Of a stretch of DNA of 7,683 nucleotides, positions 6,941 through 7,683 are shown one piece after another. Source of the stretch: Polaribacter sp. Its GTDB lineage: Bacteria > Bacteroidota > Bacteroidia > Flavobacteriales > Flavobacteriaceae. The stretch lies in the NCBI GenBank assembly GCA_029245665.1, contig JAQWOW010000098.1, positions 1 through 7,683 on the forward strand. The letters run 5' to 3'. Below the pieces are notes generated by a model. It searched no databases, was not told the DNA's origin, and worked only from the letters and a program-made list of their open reading frames with translations. Numbering within the stretch: position 1 is the first letter of the stretch; each line of letters starts with the position of its first letter. Made by a program: the position numbers and the translations under genes.

Positions 6941-7204
6941 TTAAGATTTGCTATTAAATATTTTTTGTTTTAGTGATTTTTGTAACTCCAATTTTTGTTT
7001 TTTATTGGTTGCAACTTGCCATATAGCTGATTCTATATTAGGATTTTGTCTTACTCCTTGAAAAACCATTCGAATGTATTTTGCATTGTGTGGTTTTCCA
7101 TTTCTATTATAAATTTTTCGTTCAGACAAGATTTTTAAAACCTCCTCAGTATAATGACTTCGGAAAAGTGCTTTTAATTTTTTTTGTTCTAATTCTGTAA
7201 TCAT
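6941..7204 (-). CDS. small Cro-like helix-turn-helix protein (putative)
   Basis: This 87-residue basic protein runs from ATG at 7204-7202 to TAA at 6943-6941. I do not recognise a named family. The arrangement resembles small Bacteroidota Cro-like regulators: an N-terminal helical part (2-30), then a segment NGKPHNAKYIRMVFQGVRQN (35-54) shaped like the turn and recognition helix of XRE-type proteins (compare the YxxxVLNGxR pattern), then IESAIWQVA (57-65) as a closing helix and a Lys-rich tail (68-87). Membrane segments and signal peptide are absent. It is divergent from the repressor-like gene at 7311, with repeats between them, which supports a role as the opposing arm of a regulatory switch. 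This is inference; it could instead be an unrelated small DNA-binding protein. Its translation start lacks a Shine-Dalgarno. Confidence 0.6.
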   Translation of the reverse strand: MITELEQKKLKALFRSHYTEEVLKILSERKIYNRNGKPHNAKYIRMVFQGVRQNPNIESAIWQVATNKKQKLELQKSLKQKIFNSKS

Positions 7205-7230
7205 AGTAATTGTTATTTGACATTATGATA

Positions 7231-7297
7231 ATTGTTGTTATATTGTTGTTATATTGTTGTCGTTTTGTACAAGTACAAGGTATGTAAATTAATTTAC
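7231..7297. promoter_or_regulatory. operator-like repeat cluster between divergent regulator genes
   Basis: Three adjacent 11-bp units occupy 7231-7263: ATTGTTGTTAT twice exactly (7231-7241, 7242-7252), then ATTGTTGTCGT (7253-7263). Next is a perfect inverted repeat TTGTAC-AA-GTACAA (7265-7278), then a perfect 14-bp palindrome GTAAATTAATTTAC (7284-7297), 13 bases before the ATG at 7311. An 11-bp period is close to one helical turn, so units would face the same side of the DNA. The TTG-rich repeats followed by TCGTTTTG (7260-7267, one mismatch to TAnnTTTG) could also hold the rightward promoter. Confidence 0.55.
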
Positions 7298-7310
7298 AAA
7301 ATAATAAGAA

Positions 7311-7683
7311 ATGGAAAATAAATTTACAAGCATAAAGAATAGAGTTGTAGAAATTGCTGAAAATCAAGACATTAGTAAAGAAGATTTTTTTAGTAGTATA
7401 GGAATGACTTCGGCTAATTTTAGAGGAAAAGCCAAAGAAACACCCTTAAATTCTAATGCAATCGTAAATATAATTACCAAATATCCTAGTACAGATCTGT
7501 ATTGGTTGTTGACGGGCAGGTCTAAAAATACTTTTTTAGAGGCACATAATATTGTGAATGAGTCAACAACACCATATAAAACACATTGTAAGTATTGTGA
7601 TGAACATGGTTTGTTCGAAGTATTTCAAGAACAAATAAGTGATTTAAAAAAGGATAAAGAAGACTTAAAACAATTGTTAGGAT
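7311..7683 (+). CDS. phage-repressor-like helix-turn-helix regulator (3' end outside window)
   Basis: The frame opens with ATG at 7311 and stays open to the window end, giving the first 124 residues. Residues 5-70 have the layout of Bacteroidota CI-like / XRE-type repressor N-termini: an IKNRVVEIAENQDISKEDFF helix pair, a recognition region GMTSANFRGKAKET (31-44), and a closing segment with YPSTDLYWLLTGR (58-70); the WLLTG ending is a familiar mark of this group. A linker follows, then a single CKYC pair (C93, C96) and a heptad-like charged stretch (about 104-124) that looks like the start of a coiled coil for dimerisation. No S24 peptidase domain is visible in the part present. It is divergent from the small gene at 6941-7204 across a repeat cluster, so it probably regulates itself and that gene. 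Confidence 0.75.
   Translation, partial: MENKFTSIKNRVVEIAENQDISKEDFFSSIGMTSANFRGKAKETPLNSNAIVNIITKYPSTDLYWLLTGRSKNTFLEAHNIVNESTTPYKTHCKYCDEHGLFEVFQEQISDLKKDKEDLKQLLG

Noticed and set aside
6920..6945. CTTAATTA / TAATTAAG stem as a terminator for the small minus-strand gene
   Set aside because: The 8-bp stem is entirely A/T except for one pair, has a 10-base loop, overlaps the stop codon and lacks a T-tract on the minus-strand exit side.
7231..7263. Replication-origin iterons or a CRISPR array
   Set aside because: There are only three 11-bp units without spacers, no replication initiator gene and no DnaA-box cluster; an operator role fits the neighbouring regulators better.
7146..7367. 73-residue minus-strand frame
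   Set aside because: It overlaps the start of the HTH gene, the repeat cluster and the 87-residue gene. Its low-complexity Asn/Tyr/Ile content comes from translating the 11-bp repeats.

Overview
The window looks like chromosomal DNA of a low-GC member of the Bacteroidota, most likely a marine Flavobacteriaceae (Polaribacter/Tenacibaculum-like; the genus is a guess). The reasons are the AT-rich composition, Bacteroidota-type promoters (TTG / TAnnTTTG, with TATTTTTG before rpsP), weak or absent Shine-Dalgarno sequences, a DNA polymerase III alpha subunit carrying its own N-terminal exonuclease, and an S16 protein with a long Ala/Glu/Val tail.

Left half, minus strand. A divergent intergenic region near 5100-5416 separates two transcription directions. 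Leftward runs dnaE (763-5100), the replicative polymerase alpha subunit. It is followed, after an 82-bp gap holding a near-ideal promoter of its own, by the first 226 codons of a VAO/alditol-oxidase-like FAD flavoenzyme that leaves the window at base 1.

Right of 5300, plus strand. A ribosome-biogenesis pair, rpsP (S16) and rimM (16S rRNA maturation factor), sits 20 bp apart and is probably one operon. It is followed by a tRNA-Ser(GGA) gene and two consecutive hairpin-plus-T-tract terminators. The dnaE/rpsP gap also holds an ~80-bp imperfect hairpin element and a structured rpsP leader.

Right end, 6783-7683. This part is different in character. About 160 bp of non-coding AT-rich sequence leads into two small divergent genes: an 87-residue Cro-like putative DNA-binding protein (minus) and a phage-repressor-like HTH protein with a CxxC and a coiled-coil tail (plus, cut by the window end). 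The 106 bp between them holds an 11-bp tandem repeat (three units) and two perfect inverted repeats. This resembles the immunity/switch region of a prophage or other integrated element lying just beyond a tRNA gene, but no integrase or att duplication is visible, so that remains an inference.

Most of the window is housekeeping. The points most worth following are the divergent regulatory pair and its operator-like repeats, the loss of PHP metal ligands in an exonuclease-fused DnaE, the flavoenzyme with Gln where the covalent-FAD His is expected, and the intergenic hairpin element.
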